Source: DASTGO01 sp035719045
Lineage (GTDB): Bacteria > Actinomycetota > Actinomycetes > Actinomycetales > Kineosporiaceae
Assembly: GCA_035719045.1 (NCBI GenBank)
Contig: DASTGO010000472.1
Span: 1 to 16,918, forward strand
Direction of reading: 5' to 3'
DNA length: 16,918 bases
Positions within the stretch are counted from its first letter, which is position 1. Every line of letters starts with the position of its first letter. The position numbers and the translations under genes are program-made. Below are positions 7,401-14,449 of the stretch, piece by piece. The notes under the pieces were generated by a model. It worked only from the letters and a program-made list of their open reading frames with translations. It ran no database searches and was not told the DNA's origin.

Positions 7401-7757
7401 TACCGGGCCCGGCTGAAGGTCCAGGCGGACGGCACCGTGCTGATCGGGATCACGAAGGTCGTGTCCGGGGCCGAGACCCTGATCGGCACGCAGACCACCG
7501 TCCCGGGGGTCACCGTGGGCACCGGCACCAAGCTCGACCTGCGGGTGCAGGCCACCGGCAGCTCTCCGACCACCGTGCGTGCCCGGGTCTGGCCGCACGG
7601 GACCACGGAGCCCTCCGCCTGGCAGCAGTCCGTCACCGACAGCACGGCGGGCCTGCAGGAATCCGGCTCGGTGGGCGTCTACGGGTACCTGTCCGGCACG
7701 GCGTCGGTCACCCCCGTCGTCGTCCGGTTCGACGACCTCAGGGCCACTACGGTCTGA
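4494..7757 (+). CDS. large secreted multidomain protein: propeller-like repeats, LamG, PKD and a C-terminal beta module
   Basis: This 1087-residue protein has a Sec signal peptide with a likely cut after AQA (37-39). Residues about 60-445 hold repeats of the type VGGxFTTxNG...LAAxDxxTGA (around 77-110, 137-165, 185-212 and 236-263, and again near 424-441), as in delta-60/WD-like beta-propellers. Two cysteines (321 and 344) may form a disulfide. Residues ~450-555 look Fn3-like. Residues ~565-785 are a LamG/concanavalin-like domain (YWRLGE 577-582, WHHVA 704-708, LYVDG 718-722, IDEVAIY 764-770). Residues ~793-873 are a PKD domain (YAWDFGDG 825-832). Residues ~878-1085 form a further beta-rich module also found in the gene at 16205. 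There is no LPXTG or membrane tail, so it is released or held by binding. LamG and PKD domains usually bind carbohydrate or protein, which suggests a role around the exopolysaccharide. No catalytic motif is recognisable. GGGGAG lies before the ATG. Confidence 0.9.
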   Translation: MHLLARSRGTCRALAAGAVATVVAPLTLLVALGSGPAQADTAPTSDVPATVTAAALPTVQVNGVVWAQVIVGGTVYVTGEFTSARPAGAALGTNETPRSNILAYDLATGALKTSWAPSLNAQGLAIAASADGSKIIVAGDFTTVNGANRYRIAELDAVTGALVTSFTPGLDARARALAVVGDTVYVGGIFTTAAGQARNRLAALSVSTGAVLGWAPGANAEVMAMTAPPGTDKIVVGGRFTTINGSDAYGLAAVDASSGALLPWAATATVRNAGTAAAITSLHSDATQVYGTGYTFGAGGNLEGTFAAASATGEIAWINDCKGDSYDSAPIGGVLYWVSHSHNCGPVGGNPEQNPRGFQRALATTTAPAANGQVNTYQVGGYPGFVGQRASQLLHWLPTLTPGSYTGQTQAAWTVTGNSDYVVLGGEFPKVNGVAQQGLVRFAVKSVAPDKEGPQGYGDLGFTVSGLGSGTVRATFKAAWDRDNARLTYELLRGDKLGTATVVASRTLDSNWWTRPALSLLDTTAAGGSTATYRLRIKDVFGNALVSPPATVTVPAGAAPAVSTYAKTVLADGATEYWRLGETSGSGLNSASPDDLTLGAVTRGTAGAIAGDADPATTFAGTDPVPGTTTTAQAGPQLFTEEAWFATTTTTGGKILGFGNSATGVSGNYDRHLYLTDAGNLVFGIYDGTVQTVVSPKTYNDGAWHHVAATLSPAGIQLYVDGALVGSKASAVLAQLFNGYWRVGGDNLSGWTSAPSTHRFAGAIDEVAIYPTALSAAQIAQHHALGVQPPANQAPTAAFSSAVSGLGVALDGTGSLDADGSIASYAWDFGDGSTGTGATASHSYAADGTYQVTLTVTDNAGATGAVTHPVTVTSGPAVLAADSFGRTVSGGLGAAETGGAWTVTGAGTTAAVDGSAASLTVPAGRSATARLSGVSSAGTDLLTTFWLDQAPSGGGVYLAGIARGTGTGDYRARLKVQADGTVLIGITKVVSGAETLIGTQTTVPGVTVGTGTKLDLRVQATGSSPTTVRARVWPHGTTEPSAWQQSVTDSTAGLQESGSVGVYGYLSGTASVTPVVVRFDDLRATTV

Positions 7758-7777
7758 TCCTCGTCCGACCCCGGCCT

Positions 7778-7823
7778 GGACGCCGGTGGCGTGGTGCCCC
7801 CTCGGACCGCGCCACCGGTGTCC
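7778..7823 (+). terminator. strong hairpin after the large secreted-protein gene
   Basis: A 14-pair stem (7778-7791 with 7810-7823, one G-T wobble) encloses an 18-base loop, starting 20 bases after the TGA at 7757. No T-run follows, which is common for terminators in high-GC actinobacteria. It separates the surface-protein gene from the downstream GT2 gene. Confidence 0.6.
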
Positions 7824-7899
7824 GGCGTTCCCGGCCCCGGCCCCGGCCCTGCGTTCCCGGCCAGGCCCTGGCCGTCCGGGCGGGTTCGTGGCAGGGAGG

Positions 7900-7928
7900 T
7901 TTCATACCGGGCGGGTTCCGGCCGATAA
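7900..7928 (+). promoter_or_regulatory. weak promoter candidate for the GT2 gene
   Basis: GATAAC (7923-7928) as -10 and TTTCAT (7900-7905) as -35 are separated by 17 bases. They end 47 bases before the ATG at 7976, after the upstream hairpin. Both hexamers are imperfect. The rest of 7824-7975 is GC-rich, with short repeats of ccggcc, and shows no gene. Confidence 0.22.
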
Positions 7929-7975
7929 CCGGAGCGGACCCGGCCGGCCCGGGCGAGTCCGGTGGAGGATCCCCG

Positions 7976-8983
7976 ATGTCCGTCCCGAACCCCGACACCG
8001 TCGGGGGCCGCCCCTCCGGCGAGGGCCCGGCCCCCACGGCGGCGCGCCGGGTCGTCGTCGCCGTCCTCACCTTCCGCCGCCCGCAGGACCTGGCCGAGCT
8101 GCTCCCCGTGCTGGCCGGCCAGTGCACCGCCGTCGAGGGCGGGCGGCGGTGGTCGGTCCACCTGCTGGTCGTGGACAACGACCCGGAGCGCAGCGGGGAG
8201 CCGGTGTGCGCGGCGTCCGGTGTGTCGGCGCTGCGGTACGCCCACGAGCCCGCACCGGGCATCGCGGCCGCCCGCAACCGAGCCCTGGCCGAGGCCACCG
8301 GCGACGATGTCCTGGTCTTCATCGACGACGACGAGCGGCCCGGGCCCGACTGGCTGCAGCGACTGCTGGACACCTATGAGGAGACCGGGCGGGTGGGCGT
8401 GGTCGGCCCCGTCGTCTCCACGTTCCCGGCACCGCTGCCGCCGTGGGTGGAAGCCGGCCGCTTCTTCGACCGGCGCAGGCTGGCGACCGGGTCCCTGGTC
8501 GACGTCGCGGCCACCAACAACCTCCTGCTCGACCTGCACCGCGTGCGCGCCTGCGGGGTCACGTTCGACCCGGCCCTCGGCCTCAGCGGCGGGTCGGACA
8601 CGCTGTTCGTCCGTCGGCTCGTGCGGGCCGAGGGGCCGCTGGTGTGGTGCGACGAGGCTCCGGTGACGGATGTCGTTCCCGCGGCCAGGTGCACCCGGGC
8701 CTGGGTGACGCGCCGGGCCTTCCGGACGGGCAACTCGTGGAGCCGGACCGCGGTCATGCTGGAGCCCGGTCCGGGGCCCCGGCTGAGGCGGCGGGTGGTG
8801 CTGACGGCGGCCGGAGCGGCGCGACTGGTCGCCGGCCTGCTCCGGTTGCTCGCCGGGACGGTCCCGCCGGACCTGGGACGGCGGGCCGCGGGCACCCGGA
8901 CGCTGCTGCGCGGTGCGGGCATGATCGCCGGTGCCTGGGGCTACACGTACGTGGAGTACCGGCGCCGTTCGCGGACCGGTTGA
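7976..8983 (+). CDS. GT2-family glycosyltransferase
   Basis: This 335-residue inverting glycosyltransferase has a GT-A fold. VVVAVLTFRRP (26-36) opens the nucleotide-binding domain, VVDND (65-69) follows, and the metal-binding acidic cluster is FIDDDE (115-120). GGSDTLFVRRL (205-215) fits the acceptor-side acidic position (normally E/D-D) that supplies the catalytic base. The last ~70 residues are hydrophobic and basic by turns (RLVAGLLRLLAG 283-294), suggesting contact with the membrane but no clear multi-pass domain. GGAGG lies seven bases before the ATG. It is the last of three rightward genes and converges with the flippase gene across about 100 bases. It probably adds one sugar to the repeat unit on the cytosolic face. 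Donor and linkage are not predictable. Confidence 0.9.
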   Translation: MSVPNPDTVGGRPSGEGPAPTAARRVVVAVLTFRRPQDLAELLPVLAGQCTAVEGGRRWSVHLLVVDNDPERSGEPVCAASGVSALRYAHEPAPGIAAARNRALAEATGDDVLVFIDDDERPGPDWLQRLLDTYEETGRVGVVGPVVSTFPAPLPPWVEAGRFFDRRRLATGSLVDVAATNNLLLDLHRVRACGVTFDPALGLSGGSDTLFVRRLVRAEGPLVWCDEAPVTDVVPAARCTRAWVTRRAFRTGNSWSRTAVMLEPGPGPRLRRRVVLTAAGAARLVAGLLRLLAGTVPPDLGRRAAGTRTLLRGAGMIAGAWGYTYVEYRRRSRTG

Positions 8984-9046
8984 GCCGCCGGTGGCAGCCC
9001 CTTCCGTGCCGTCCGCCGTCGCCCTGTCCGGTCCTGTGTCGACCGG

Positions 9047-9074
9047 CGGCGCCCCGACCATCGGCGCCCCGACC
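9047..9074. repeat. two direct 13-bp repeats between convergent genes
   Basis: cggcgccccgacc occurs at 9047-9059 and 9062-9074, a 15-base period, in the 100-base gap between the GT2 and flippase stop codons. The left edge of the same gap (gccgccggt, 8984-8992) can also pair with accggcggc (9042-9050) over a long loop, so the gap may act as a weak bidirectional terminator. Confidence 0.4.
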
Positions 9075-9083
9075 GGCGGCGGG

Positions 9084-10583
9084 TCAGCGGCCGAGCGCGC
9101 GGCGGACGAAGCCCAGGACCAGGGCCAGGTCGGTGCGGATCGCCGGCACGAACGTGGCCGCGAGGCCGGCCCAGGTGGCCGCCGCCGTGAGCCCGAGCCC
9201 GAGCTCGACCACGGCGGGCAGCGATCCGAGCGTGGCCAGGTAGGCGGCCAGCCCGCACGGCGCGCCGAAGCCGACGACGGCCCGGACCGCGTTGCGCAGC
9301 AGCGGTTTCGTGTCGACGCCGGCGACCTGCCCGACGTAGAGCATGGTGGCGATCCAGTACCCGAGGAACGCGACCGAGTGCCCGGCCGCGACCCCGACCG
9401 GACCCCAGGGCAGGCCGGCCAGGATGAGCAGGATCATCACCGGACGCAGCACCAGGTCCTGCCGCAGCTGGTCACTCGTGCGGCCCCGGGCGAGGAAGAT
9501 CCAGTAGGCGATCTGCGCCACGGCACGGAAGATCCCGCCGAGCGCGAGCACCGCGAAGACCGGGGCGACGCCGGCCCAGCGGGGCCCGAAGAGCACGAGC
9601 ACGAGCGGCTCGGCCAACCCGGCCGCCACGCAGAACGCCGTCGCCGTGACGTAGCAGCCGACCAGCTGCGCCCGGGCGAGGTAGCGGGCGAAGACCTCCT
9701 CGTCGTGCTGCACCCGCGCGAGCACCGGCAGCGCCACGTTGGTCATCGGCGCGTTGATCTGGTTCAGGGGCATCATCAGCAGCTGATAGGCCCGGCTGTA
9801 GAGGCCCAGCGGCGCGGCACCCCAGACCGACCCGAGAGCGATGTTGTCGACGTTCTTGGTCAGGTACGCGATGAGCTGGGTGCCCAGCAGGCCGCCCCCG
9901 AACCGGAAGAACCTGCGCAGCGACACCTGGCGGCGGGGGAGCCCGGGCAGCCAGCGCACGCTCCAGACGTTGATCGCCAGGCTCAGCACGGCCACGCAGA
10001 GCTGCTGGACCACGATCGCCCAGAGCCCGGCGCCGAGCACTGCGAGAGTGACCGCCACGGCGATCCCGCCGGCCTGGGCGGCGATGTCCGACCCGGACAA
10101 CGCCAGGAATCGCATCCGGCGGGCGAGGTCGGTGCGGAACTGTGTGTTGGCGCCGGTGACGAGGAACACCCAGGCGAGGGTGAGCACGATCGGTGCCAGC
10201 CGAGGCTGCTGGTAGCCCGTGGCGATGAGGGGGGCCGAGGCGAGGGCGACGACGGTACAGCCCGCGCCCAGGGCGAGGTTGGCCCAGAACAGGTTGGTCC
10301 GCTCGGCGTCGGTGAGCTCGGTCGACTGGATCACGGCCGAGGACAGCCCGAAGTCACGCACCAGGTCCGCGATGCCGATCACCGCCGTGACCATGGCGAC
10401 GAGACCGAAGTCGCGGGGGGTCAGCAGCCGGGCGAGGACGACCACCGAGCCGAACTGGAGCAGGGCCCGCACCGCCTGGGCGGCCAGGGTGACGGTCGTC
10501 CCCCGGGCGGCCCTCGCGGACAGCGTCCCGGGGTGCTGTGCCCCGCCGGGCGCCCCCGCCGCCGAGGCTCCTGGCGTGCTCAC
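9084..10583 (-). CDS. Wzx-type polysaccharide flippase (MOP superfamily)
   Basis: This ~499-residue multi-pass membrane protein would flip the lipid-linked repeat unit from the cytosolic to the outer face of the membrane. The pattern ARGTTVTLAAQAVRALLQFGSVVVLARLLTP (in parts, from about residue 25) followed by DFGLVAMV is typical of the WzxC/polysaccharide synthase branch. The central RRFFRFGGGLLG and NVDNIALGSVWGAAPLGLYSRAYQL (split here: NVDNIALGSVWG, then APLGLYSRAYQLL) are also family hallmarks. About twelve or more hydrophobic helices are visible. The longest frame starts with TTG at 10613, but that codon lies in the loop of a palindrome and lacks a ribosome-binding site. I prefer GTG at 10583 (MSTPGAS), with GTG at 10589 also possible after GAGAG. 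It diverges from the Wzz-like gene. Substrate unknown. Confidence 0.9.
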   Translation of the reverse strand: MSTPGASAAGAPGGAQHPGTLSARAARGTTVTLAAQAVRALLQFGSVVVLARLLTPRDFGLVAMVTAVIGIADLVRDFGLSSAVIQSTELTDAERTNLFWANLALGAGCTVVALASAPLIATGYQQPRLAPIVLTLAWVFLVTGANTQFRTDLARRMRFLALSGSDIAAQAGGIAVAVTLAVLGAGLWAIVVQQLCVAVLSLAINVWSVRWLPGLPRRQVSLRRFFRFGGGLLGTQLIAYLTKNVDNIALGSVWGAAPLGLYSRAYQLLMMPLNQINAPMTNVALPVLARVQHDEEVFARYLARAQLVGCYVTATAFCVAAGLAEPLVLVLFGPRWAGVAPVFAVLALGGIFRAVAQIAYWIFLARGRTSDQLRQDLVLRPVMILLILAGLPWGPVGVAAGHSVAFLGYWIATMLYVGQVAGVDTKPLLRNAVRAVVGFGAPCGLAAYLATLGSLPAVVELGLGLTAAATWAGLAATFVPAIRTDLALVLGFVRRALGR

Positions 10584-10596
10584 AACCACAACACTC

Positions 10597-10620
10597 TCAC
10601 GCTGGGTAGTCAAAGCGTGA
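10597..10620. promoter_or_regulatory. palindrome between the divergent flippase and Wzz-like genes
   Basis: Arms tcacgct (10597-10603) and agcgtga (10614-10620) are perfect inverted copies with a 10-base centre. The site sits in the short divergent gap (10584-10674), which is less GC-rich than the genes, so it is well placed to control both transcripts. The same seven-ten-seven geometry is seen at 4422-4445, although the arm sequences differ. Confidence 0.45.
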
Positions 10621-10674
10621 CAATCTGCAATGACGCTGTCCGGCGGTGTCGCCGGACCGGGAGGGGTTCGGGCG

Positions 10675-12054
10675 ATGGAGCTTCGTGACTACCTGCGGAT
10701 CCTGCGGCTGCGCTGGCGGTCCGTGGTCTCCTCGACGGTGCTCGCCCTGGCGGCCGCCCTGGTCTACTCGCTCGCCGCCCCTCCGGTGTACGTGGCCCAG
10801 TCGACCGTCTTCCTGTCCGTGTCCGTCGGACAGGCCAGCGGGCAGCTCTCCCGGGGGTTCGCCTACGCCCAGAGCCTGGCGGTGCTGTACAGCCGGGTGG
10901 CGTCCGAGCCGGTCGTCCTCGACCCGGTGATCAAGGATCTCGGCCTTCCCCTGACGGCGGCACAGCTGTCCCGCTCGGTCGTCGCGCAGACGCCCCGGGA
11001 CAGCGTCCTCATCCAGATCCAGGTCTCGCAGTCCGACCCCCGCCTGGCCGCCCGGATCGCCAACTCGGTGGCCGGGCAGCTCACCTCGGCGGTCGACGAG
11101 CTGTTGCCGAAGTCGGCGACCCCCGCCACCGGCTCCGGACGGATCCCGGTCAGACTCACCGCCGTCGCCCCGGCCGCGGTTCCCACCGCGCCCACCAGCC
11201 CGCGGTTGGGCCTGAACCTGGCCTTCGGGCTGGCCCTCGGGTTCGCGGCGGGCGGTGCCCTGGCCCTGCTGCGTGATTCGCTCTCCGGGCGGATCGACCG
11301 GCGGGACGTCGCCGAGGCCACCCGGGCCCCCGTCATCGCCATGCTCGGCGGGGGCTTCGGCGGGCCCGCCGGCCTGTCACCGTCCCGGCTGCTCCCGTCC
11401 CGGCTGCTCCCGTCCCGGCTGCGGTCCGGCGCCCGCCCCGGCACCGACCGGGAGGCGACGGCGGCGCAACGGGAGCGGGGGAGTGACATCCACCAGTTGC
11501 GGGCCGGGTTCGAGCACCTGCGGGCCCTGCACGGGCTGCGGACCGTGGCCCTCGTCCCGGCCGGCGACGGCGACTGCGCGGCGGCGGTGGCCGCCCGGCT
11601 GGCCCGGTCGCTCGCCCGGGCCGGGGTGGGGGTGCTGCTGGTCGACGGCGACGTGCGCAGGCCCGTCCTGGGGCAGCGGTTCGGGCTGCCCGACGGTCCG
11701 GGCGTGGCGGGCGTGCTGCAGGGCCGGACGACCTCGAAGGTGGCCGTGGCCCGGTTCGGCGGTCGCGCGCCCGCCGTGCTGCCGGCCGGGGAGCGACCCG
11801 CCGACCCCAGCACGGTCCTCGCCGACGGAGTGGTCGCCGAACTGCTCCGGGAGACGGCAACGGAGTACGACGTGGTGCTGGTCAAGGCGCCGCCCCCGCT
11901 CCGGGTCGCCGACGGTCTGCTGCTGGCCGCCACCGCGGACGCCACGCTGCTCGTCGTCGATCAGCGGTCGACGCGGCGCACGCAGCTGACGGAATCGCTC
12001 CAGGCGCTCCAGCTCGCGGGCGCGCGCCTGCTGGGGGTCGTGCTCAGCGCGTGA
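10675..12054 (+). CDS. Wzz/BY-kinase-like polysaccharide co-polymerase with degenerate ATP-binding motifs
   Basis: The 459-residue protein begins MELRDYLRILRLRW, the usual start of a Wzz chain-length determinant, with membrane helices at about 18-35 and 180-200 around an extracytoplasmic domain. A linker contains three PSRLL-type repeats (236-249). The cytosolic C-terminal half resembles the CpsD/BY-kinase ATPase, but Walker A is GDGDC (297-301) in place of GEGKS, and the Walker B aspartate is replaced by Lys404 in DVVLVKAP. The Walker A' motif LLVDGD (321-326) is kept. No tyrosine-rich tail is present. It is therefore probably not an active tyrosine kinase and may act as a structural regulator of chain length. 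ATG 10675 is favoured over the ATG at 10630 because GGAGGGG precedes it. It overlaps the convergent polymerase gene by 11 bases. Confidence 0.87.
   Translation: MELRDYLRILRLRWRSVVSSTVLALAAALVYSLAAPPVYVAQSTVFLSVSVGQASGQLSRGFAYAQSLAVLYSRVASEPVVLDPVIKDLGLPLTAAQLSRSVVAQTPRDSVLIQIQVSQSDPRLAARIANSVAGQLTSAVDELLPKSATPATGSGRIPVRLTAVAPAAVPTAPTSPRLGLNLAFGLALGFAAGGALALLRDSLSGRIDRRDVAEATRAPVIAMLGGGFGGPAGLSPSRLLPSRLLPSRLRSGARPGTDREATAAQRERGSDIHQLRAGFEHLRALHGLRTVALVPAGDGDCAAAVAARLARSLARAGVGVLLVDGDVRRPVLGQRFGLPDGPGVAGVLQGRTTSKVAVARFGGRAPAVLPAGERPADPSTVLADGVVAELLRETATEYDVVLVKAPPPLRVADGLLLAATADATLLVVDQRSTRRTQLTESLQALQLAGARLLGVVLSA
11380..11424 (+). repeat. three in-frame 15-bp tandem repeats
   Basis: ccgtcccggctgctc occurs at 11380-11394 and 11395-11409, with a third copy differing at its end (11410-11424). 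The period of 15 bases adds five residues per unit (PSRLL, PSRLL, PSRLR) to the basic cytosolic linker between the second membrane helix and the ATPase-like domain. This is likely slippage-prone, so copy number may vary between strains. Confidence 0.85.
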
Positions 12055-13288
12055 CGCCCGCCCCGGCCGGCGTCGCCGGGACCCCCGGGACGGCGAAGGC
12101 GAAGAAGGCCATCGGCACCACCGTGACGGCGAGCAGGAAGCTGCGGTCCACGACGCCGAAGGACACCTCCAGGGTGCAGGACACCAGGAAGCCGGCCAGG
12201 TACACGGCGGGGTAGCCGTTGCCCTGCTCCGCCCAGGTGCCCGCGGCGCTGACGAGCACGAGTATCAGCAGCACCATCAGGGCCAGGTACACCAGGCCCC
12301 CCGTGACCAGCGTGTGGACGAACTGGTTGTGGCCGTGGAAGGCCAACTGTCCCAGGCTGTTCACGTAGCGGCCGGCCTCGGCGTACCAGTTCGACCCGTG
12401 CCCGAGCCACGGCGCCTCACCCCAGGTGCGCAGTCCCTGCCGCCAGATGAACCCGCGGTTGGTGAACGCGCTGTCGTCCTGCGTCGTCAGCGGGACCGCG
12501 ACCAGCGCGGTGGCCAGGACCAGGGCCACGGCCCGGGCGACCAGGCGCCGGGTGACCGGCCGCAGGGGGACGAGCAGCAGGGACACCAGGGCTGCGGCGG
12601 CGACCGCCCCCAGGGAGGAGCGCGAGGACGTCCACACGATCGCGCAGACGGTGAGGACGGCGAACCCGGCCCGCTGCAACCATCCCCGGAGCAGGCTCAC
12701 GGCCGGAAGGCCCAGCACGAGGAACTGGGCCAGGTTGTTCGGGTCGCTGAACGGGCCGATGAGCACGCCCCAGGGCAGGAGCTGCTTGGTCGGCGAGATC
12801 TGGTCGCCGGTGAACGAGGTGAAGATGGCGCGCTCCGGGGTCAGGACACCCAGGGCCAGGCTCAGTGCGGCGGTCAGCCCCACCAGGACGCCGAGGGGCC
12901 GCAACGCGGTCAGCCGGGGCTGCAGCGCCCACACCGCCACGACCACGAACGGGTAGACCACCGAGGCGATCTTCGGGCCGGTCCCCTGGGACAGGTCGCG
13001 CAGGATCATGAACCCCCACGGCGCCAGCAGCACCGCCAGCCGCAGGCCGCCCCGCGTCGGGAGACTGCGCGCGCGGCGAGCCACGATCCCCGTGCACAGC
13101 AGGATCAACACCACTTCGAGCCCGCGCTCGGCCTGCACCGACCACGGGCTCTCCGGGACCCCCGCGCCGACCGTCGCCCGGTACTTCGTGACGGTGAAGG
13201 TCTGGACGAGGCGGGGGAGGACGACGACCGCCCAGCTGGTCAGCACGAGCCACCCGGCCGGGTCGCGCCGGTTCCGCCGGTTCCGCAC
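12044..13288 (-). CDS. O-antigen ligase / Wzy-like polymerase family membrane protein
   Basis: This 414-residue protein has about ten or more hydrophobic helices and should join lipid-linked repeat units into polymer, or ligate polymer, on the outer face of the membrane. The large loop carries GHGSNWYAEAG and FHGHNQFVHTLVTGGLVYL, matching the HxHN-x-[FY]-n-GL block of the Wzy_C/O-antigen ligase family. SSRSSLGA in mid-protein matches the conserved SR-x-[SA] segment. GTG at 13288 is chosen: GGAGG lies six bases upstream, and the longer open frame back to 13519 is arginine/proline-rich and overlaps the divergent glycosyltransferase. The stop codon is inside the end of the Wzz-like gene. The neighbouring flippase and Wzz-like genes support polymerase over ligase, but sequence alone does not settle it. 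Confidence 0.87.
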   Translation of the reverse strand: MRNRRNRRDPAGWLVLTSWAVVVLPRLVQTFTVTKYRATVGAGVPESPWSVQAERGLEVVLILLCTGIVARRARSLPTRGGLRLAVLLAPWGFMILRDLSQGTGPKIASVVYPFVVVAVWALQPRLTALRPLGVLVGLTAALSLALGVLTPERAIFTSFTGDQISPTKQLLPWGVLIGPFSDPNNLAQFLVLGLPAVSLLRGWLQRAGFAVLTVCAIVWTSSRSSLGAVAAAALVSLLLVPLRPVTRRLVARAVALVLATALVAVPLTTQDDSAFTNRGFIWRQGLRTWGEAPWLGHGSNWYAEAGRYVNSLGQLAFHGHNQFVHTLVTGGLVYLALMVLLILVLVSAAGTWAEQGNGYPAVYLAGFLVSCTLEVSFGVVDRSFLLAVTVVPMAFFAFAVPGVPATPAGAGVTR

Positions 13289-13409
13289 GCTAGCCTCCTC
13301 GTGGTCGCGGGGCGGGGCGCGGAACCGGTGCCGTGGCGACGGCGGACGGCTGATGCCGTTGCGGCCGTAGGGATCCCGGACGCGGCGGCCCGGGCGAGGG
13401 GTGACAGGC

Positions 13410-14417
13410 ATGAGCGGACGGCGTCGGCGCCGGCCGGTGGTCCTGCAGTCGGTCCGGCCGCCCACGGCGACCACCAACCCGTACGTGGTCCAGCTCGTCG
13501 ACGCCTGCCGCGAACTCACCGACGTCGACTACTTCCGCTGGCGGCGGGGGATTCTCGGCCGCTACGACGTGCTGCACGTGCACTGGCCGGAGGTGATGCT
13601 GCGCCGGGAGGGCCGGACCGCGCGGCTGGCCGCCCAGCTCCGCTTCGCCACGCTGATGCTGAGAGTCACCGTGACCAGGACGCCGGTGGTGCGGACGCTG
13701 CACAACGCGGCCGCCCACGAGCCCGGGTCGCGCTGGGAGAACCTGCTGCTCACCTGGTGCGAGCGGCTGACCCGCCACTGGATCCTGCTCAACCCCGCGA
13801 CCCCCGTGCCCCGGCCGGCTCCGAGCCGGGTGATCCCGCACGGGCACTACCGCGACTGGTACCCGGTCACCGGGCGGGCGCAGGTTCCCGGACGGGTGCT
13901 GCACTTCGGCCTGATCCGTCCCTACAAGGGGCTGGACGTGCTGCTGCAGGCCTTCCGGGCGCTGCCCGACCCGGCCGCCTCGCTGCGGATCGTCGGCCGC
14001 CCCACCACGCCGCAGCTGCGGGCCCTGGTCGAGGACGCCTGCGCCGCCGACCCCCGGATCAGCTCCCGGCTGGACCACGTCGACGACGCCGGCCTGGCGC
14101 AGGAGCTGGAAGAGGCCCAACTGGTCGCCCTGCCCTACCGCAACCTGCACAACTCCGGCGCACTCCTGCTGGCGCTGTCCCTGGACCGCCCCGTGCTGGT
14201 CCCGGACGGGGTGACCAGCCGGGCGATGGCCGCCGAGGTGGGCCCCGGCTGGGTGCTCACCGTCGACGGCACCCTCGATGCACCCGCACTGCGCGAGGCG
14301 CTCGCCGCGACCGTGCGGCGTCCGCCCGGCCGCCCGGAGCTGTCCGGCCGGGACTGGCCGGCGGTGGCCCAGGCCCACCTGGAGGTGTACCGGGCCGCCT
14401 GGCGCGGCGCCCCCTGA
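13410..14417 (+). CDS. GT-B glycosyltransferase (GT4/GumK-like)
   Basis: The 335-residue enzyme has the two-domain GT-B layout. The first half holds YDVLHVHWPE (52-61) and VVRTLHNAAAHE (93-104), typical of glycosyltransferases that act on lipid-linked sugars in exopolysaccharide clusters. The second half starts VLHFGLIRPYKGLDVLL (163-179), giving the G-x-I-R-x-Y-KG donor loop. ALPYRNLHNSGALLLALS (240-257) replaces the classic E-x7-E motif, as in the GumK/mannosyltransferase-like branch. There is no signal peptide or membrane helix. ATG at 13410 with GAGGGG eight bases upstream is preferred to GTG at 13401, which overlaps that site. It diverges from the polymerase gene and converges with the second Wzz-like gene. 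The sugar is not predictable. Confidence 0.88.
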   Translation: MSGRRRRRPVVLQSVRPPTATTNPYVVQLVDACRELTDVDYFRWRRGILGRYDVLHVHWPEVMLRREGRTARLAAQLRFATLMLRVTVTRTPVVRTLHNAAAHEPGSRWENLLLTWCERLTRHWILLNPATPVPRPAPSRVIPHGHYRDWYPVTGRAQVPGRVLHFGLIRPYKGLDVLLQAFRALPDPAASLRIVGRPTTPQLRALVEDACAADPRISSRLDHVDDAGLAQELEEAQLVALPYRNLHNSGALLLALSLDRPVLVPDGVTSRAMAAEVGPGWVLTVDGTLDAPALREALAATVRRPPGRPELSGRDWPAVAQAHLEVYRAAWRGAP

Positions 14418-14423
14418 GCCGCT

Positions 14424-14443
14424 GCCCGCGAGCCGGAGCGGGC
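14424..14443. terminator. small bidirectional hairpin between convergent genes
   Basis: gcccgc (14424-14429) pairs with gcgggc (14438-14443) over an eight-base loop, filling most of the 32-base gap between the GT4-type and Wzz-like stop codons. With no T-run and a short stem, it is only a candidate terminator serving both strands. Confidence 0.35.
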
Positions 14444-14449
14444 CCTCGC

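Noticed and set aside
4512..7598. Long minus-strand open frame (1028 codons) antisense to the secreted protein
   Set aside because: The product is an Arg/Gly/Pro/His-rich composition artefact with no domain; the plus-strand frame has a signal peptide and recognisable domains.
7826..7870. Runs of ccggcc/ggccctgg as a repeat element
   Set aside because: Short, irregular and expected in sequence this GC-rich.
8931..10688. 585-codon plus-strand frame antisense to the flippase gene
   Set aside because: Low-complexity charged translation; the minus strand encodes a clear multi-pass flippase.
13289..13519. N-terminal extension of the Wzy-like gene
   Set aside because: It would overlap the start of the divergent glycosyltransferase, is Arg/Pro-rich, and a strong GGAGG site precedes GTG 13288.
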